From positions 1 to 45,412 of the forward strand of contig CAJWYI010000004.1 in the NCBI GenBank assembly GCA_913049815.1: a stretch of 45,412 nt of DNA. Direction: 5' to 3'. The notes beneath the pieces were generated by a model. That model did not search any database. It was not told where the DNA came from and saw only the letters and a program-made list of their open reading frames with translations. How positions within the stretch are numbered: position 1 is the first letter of the stretch; each line of letters starts with the position of its first letter. Origin of the DNA: an uncultured Gammaproteobacteria bacterium. Lineage in GTDB: Bacteria; Pseudomonadota; Gammaproteobacteria; Pseudomonadales; Azotimanducaceae. This document shows, piece after piece, positions 42,740-45,412 of this stretch. Position numbers and translations under genes: made by a program.

Positions 42740-43648
42740 TTATTTATTCAGAAAATTCAACGCGAGGCCCGGGGTCTCCCATTCACAGGAGACCAGCTTG
42801 CCTGTTGTCGACAACGTAATGTAAGCAGTCTTCAGACCCTCACCGCCAAAACAGATATTGGTGGTCAATGCGTCCGGCATCGAGATGTGTTTTGCGAATT
42901 CCCCATCTGCTGAGTGAATAGTGATACCCCCATTGATCAAGGTCGCCACACAGACGTTGCCCTCGGCGTCCACGGCAAGAGAGTCAAACATATGGTGGTC
43001 TGGGATCTGTGCCATCATGTAAGGACGCTGGCTGCGATCAATCTCACCAGGTGCTGCAAGCGCATACGCCCAAAGTCTGCCAGTTGGGGTCTCGGCCACA
43101 TAGAGCGTGTTTTCGTCAGGCGACAGACCAATACCATTGGGCGCTTCCATGGGGAAGATAGCCTCTACGATGTGTTGGCCATCAACGGTCGCATAGTAGA
43201 CGCCCGTGCGATCCCTATCCCTCGCACGGTTCTTTCCGTGATCTGTAAACCAGAATCCACCTTCCTTGTCGAATACGATATCGTTTGGACCTTTGAGGGG
43301 TTCGCCGTCACAATCCGTATAAAGCTTTTCAACAACACCCGTTTCAACATTGATCTTCTCGATTCGACCGGTCGTGTAATCCGACGCCTGGTTGCCCGGA
43401 AAGATCAGTCCTCGACTACTGCGGCTCCATTCGAAACCTCCGTTATTACAGATGTAACAGTGACCATCGGGCCCCATCGCAGCGCCGTTGGGACCGCCGC
43501 CCGGTTCTGCAACGACCTGAATTTCACCATCCGGCATCACGCGACTCAATGTGCCCCGCATGATTTCTACCAGGATGACACTGCCATCAAGCATGGCAAT
43601 AGGCCCTTCGGGAAACTGCAATTGATCCGTAATTTCAGTGATGTCCAT
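42740..43648 (-). CDS. SMP-30/gluconolactonase family protein
   Basis: A 302-residue beta-propeller lactonase. The N-terminal metal glutamate is in LQFPEGPIAMLDGS near residue 12, with EPGGGPNGAAMGPDGHCYICNNG (split here as GPNGAAMGPDG and YICNNGGFEW) near residue 55. GPNDIVFDKEGGFWFTDHG (about 118) and APNGIGLSPDENTLYVAET (about 165) supply the asparagine and aspartate ligands. Such enzymes open sugar lactones. GGAGGAAATCG precedes the chosen ATG, 28 codons inside the longest frame. It follows 53 bases after a uronate-dehydrogenase-like gene, whose reaction makes a lactone; the two form a natural pair. Confidence 0.88.
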   Translation of the reverse strand: MDITEITDQLQFPEGPIAMLDGSVILVEIMRGTLSRVMPDGEIQVVAEPGGGPNGAAMGPDGHCYICNNGGFEWSRSSRGLIFPGNQASDYTTGRIEKINVETGVVEKLYTDCDGEPLKGPNDIVFDKEGGFWFTDHGKNRARDRDRTGVYYATVDGQHIVEAIFPMEAPNGIGLSPDENTLYVAETPTGRLWAYALAAPGEIDRSQRPYMMAQIPDHHMFDSLAVDAEGNVCVATLINGGITIHSADGEFAKHISMPDALTTNICFGGEGLKTAYITLSTTGKLVSCEWETPGLALNFLNK

Positions 43649-43701
43649 CGATTTCCTCCGGTGCATTGAGCGCGTGTTTGTCAACCTAGGTGTTGTTCGA
43701 C

Positions 43702-44436
43702 CTATGTGATAAAAGGTTGTCCCTCGGGCCATGTATCCTGCGGCACATAGCCTGTTACTTCTGTAGTTCGTGACAGATCAATTCTCGTTTTGCCTCCGGA
43801 TTTACTCGTAGCAAACAGTATTTCAAAACGAGGCGGCGCAAGATCTGCTTCGATGCAAGCTCTAAAAAAACGACCAGCGTCGGTATGGCTAAGGTAAACA
43901 TCAGTACCCACAGGACTGGCCAGCAATTCCTCGGCATGGTAATGAGCACGTGGCAACCACCCCAGGCGCGCCGCAACAATCGACATGTTGTAAACCCGCG
44001 CATACATCTCGCCTAGATTCTCAGCCCAGAGTTTGGTGAGTGCGTAATGATTAATCACACGAGGACCATCAGATAATCCAACCAATGACGACCAGTCATG
44101 GCCGGACACCACCTGGACCGAACTCGCGAGGACCAGCTTGCTGACACCGAGATGACGTGCGGCATCACACACGTGGTAGAGCCCCCTAACATTGGGTTCA
44201 ATGAGTTCATCGATGAAATCAGCTTCATCAGGTGTTGCCGCAAGATGTATCACCGCATCCATGCCCTCTATAGCATTGCGGACTGACCTACGATCCCCAA
44301 GGTCACCTACCGTATGCCCTGTCCAAGCGTCCGATGCCACACGGTCAAAACCGAAGACCAGGTGACCCGCAGACCGGAGCTCTTTTCCGACTGCCTGACC
44401 GACACCACCTTCTGAACCTGTGATCAGTACCTTCAT
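43702..44436 (-). CDS. NAD-dependent epimerase/dehydratase family, uronate-dehydrogenase-like
   Basis: A 244-residue extended SDR. The NAD-binding motif KVLITGSEGGVGQAVG is at the start, AVIHLAATPDEADF near residue 60, LASSVQVVSG near residue 105 and the catalytic tyrosine and lysine in HYALTKLWAENLG near residue 127. The GSEGGVG start, the short length and the FIDELIEPNVRGLYHVCDAA segment are like uronate dehydrogenase, which oxidises a uronic acid to an aldaro-lactone. The start was moved 53 codons inward to MKVLITG. With the following lactonase it could form a two-step oxidation and ring-opening module. Confidence 0.85.
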   Translation of the reverse strand: MKVLITGSEGGVGQAVGKELRSAGHLVFGFDRVASDAWTGHTVGDLGDRRSVRNAIEGMDAVIHLAATPDEADFIDELIEPNVRGLYHVCDAARHLGVSKLVLASSVQVVSGHDWSSLVGLSDGPRVINHYALTKLWAENLGEMYARVYNMSIVAARLGWLPRAHYHAEELLASPVGTDVYLSHTDAGRFFRACIEADLAPPRFEILFATSKSGGKTRIDLSRTTEVTGYVPQDTWPEGQPFIT

Positions 44437-44631
44437 GGGTTTTTTCCGCCTGAGTTTCACGCCGCGAAGCACTAAACCACCTTTGTTCGTTTTAGGCAAT
44501 GAACAGGACATCCCGGCGACTTGTTCCCACCAATTGTAATTACAGCGATTAACTCCCAGGACATCGACAGGTTTTATCCGAGATTCACAGCTCACACATC
44601 AGGCGCAACAAATGTTTAACGGGAGCCTTTT

Positions 44632-45412
44632 ATGGCACCAAGGTTTCAGGTAGGACATGACCAAAAGGCTGTTCGTCTGATACTTCTCATTCTGCTTGTC
44701 TCTAGCTGCAGAGATGGGTCGAGAGAGAACCGCGGTCTTGTGACTGCCAGTCACAATAACGCTGCACAACCCCCGAGCCTTGAATTTGCAGAAGAGGATT
44801 TGGCTATTCCATCGAAGCACTCAGCAACCGCACCATCTACGAGAGCTTCAAGCCCTTCAGATGGCGACTCGAGGGTTGCATTGCTCGCGGGACGGGCGGT
44901 TGGAATTGCGATGCGATCATCGCCTGAAGCGCATCCCCCTATCGCCGATCAACCTGTCAGACTCAAATGACCATGTCCTGCTGATTGCCTCGCGCGGAAC
45001 ACTCATCAAGCCATCAGGTGACAATCAGGACACAAATGCTGATATGTACCCGTATGGCCTCAAGACACTCCAATTCGCGTTCGGTTAAAAAGGATACGAT
45101 TGGAACCCAGGTTACGACATTCGGCATCCTGCAGATCAAACGCACAACCGTCCATCGTTTCTTGACCCAACGCAGTATTCAACTCGGCAGCGCCCAGGCA
45201 GTGATTTCTGCCGTCAAAAATGACAACGCGGAAGTCGCTGCCGTCCCGGACTCCGACTGCCCTCCAGCGCTCGCTGAAGAACCTGGTGTAGCCCTTAGTG
45301 CTCGTGTTATGCATTTTGCGGTATCGGAGTGACCATATCCGGAGACCCTGTCCTCCATCCTCGATATCCAATCGCGGATATTTTGCAAAAGCTCGTCGGA
45401 CTGGACCGAAGC
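44632..45412 (+). pseudogene. Frameshifted periplasmic binding protein (SBP family 3-like), cut by the window edge
   Basis: Pieces in successive frames read as one protein. First comes a lipoprotein-type signal, LILLILLVSSCRDG (about 44670-44720), and LVTASHNNAAQPPSLEFAEE. Then, one frame over from about 44795, FGYSIEALSNRTIYESFKPF and GTGGWNCDAIIA (ending at 44926). Next, in another frame, RLKRIPLSPINLSDSNDHVL. Then, from about 45085, KKDTIGTQVTTFG and GSAQAVISAVKNDNAEVAAV. The order GYSIEAL ... W-x-C-D-A-I-I-A ... I-G-T-Q ... A-V-K is that of solute-binding family 3 proteins, but the match is by eye. At least three frameshifts make it non-functional. The gene runs past the right edge. Nothing else is seen between 44437 and 44631. 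Confidence 0.5.

Noticed and set aside
42914-43669. A 251-codon plus-strand open frame
   Set aside because: It is antisense to the SMP-30 lactonase gene and shows no coherent motif.
1-45412. CRISPR arrays, tRNA or rRNA genes, insertion sequences, integrase and attachment sites
   Set aside because: Looked for on both strands by eye; no regularly spaced repeats, no recognisable RNA-gene core and no transposase or integrase motif was seen.

Overview
The window reads like the chromosome of a Gram-negative, aerobic, heterotrophic bacterium, most likely a marine-type gammaproteobacterium. The basis is a TonB-dependent receptor with a Sec signal, YejB/YejE-type inner-membrane permeases, an AtuA-type terpene-utilisation protein and many CoA-thioester enzymes. 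The taxonomic call is an inference. I saw no rRNA, tRNA, CRISPR array, transposase or phage gene.

Layout. 1-4.3 kb: two crotonase-fold enzymes, a fumarylacetoacetase-family hydrolase and a D-2-hydroxyacid dehydrogenase. 4.3-8.4 kb (minus): an apparent operon of an N-terminally extended Baeyer-Villiger monooxygenase, a GMC oxidoreductase, a gluconate-2-dehydrogenase subunit-3-like partner and, after it, the hydroxyacid dehydrogenase. 8.5-11.7 kb (plus): nitroreductase-like flavoprotein, broken ankyrin protein, amidohydrolase and a phytanoyl-CoA-dioxygenase-family oxygenase. 11.8-17.1 kb: a visibly decaying stretch with a sulfatase stub, a frameshifted fragment with its terminator, a CoA-transferase interrupted by one stop codon and a ruined ECF sigma factor; psd and an SDR look intact. 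17.1-19.8 kb: a divergent PurA homologue that has lost the TKxD guanine-recognition motif, and a CmcJ/AsaB-like oxygenase. 20-26.4 kb: enoyl-CoA hydratase, SGNH hydrolase, acyl-CoA dehydrogenase, folA, a TPP-enzyme tail and a Rieske oxygenase overlapping a dienelactone hydrolase. 26.5-33 kb: YejB/YejE permeases without ATPase or binding protein, a D-aminoacylase-type amidohydrolase, a strong terminator and a comparatively AT-rich TonB-dependent receptor. 33-40.7 kb: SDR, AtuA, crotonase, GST, a dienoyl-CoA-isomerase-like crotonase, a second PhyH oxygenase and a lipoprotein M19 dipeptidase. 41-45.4 kb: type-B carboxylesterase, SMP-30 lactonase plus uronate-dehydrogenase-like SDR, and a frameshifted periplasmic binding protein.

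The intact genes fit catabolism of hydrophobic, branched or cyclic compounds: activation by five oxygenases (Baeyer-Villiger, Rieske, two PhyH, one CmcJ-like), ester or lactone cleavage, CoA activation and beta-oxidation-like steps. The substrate cannot be named from sequence. The main surprises are the PurA homologue with an altered base-recognition motif, an alpha/beta-hydrolase with alanine at the nucleophile position, and about nine broken genes in 45 kb, several of which can be reconstructed across one or a few lesions.
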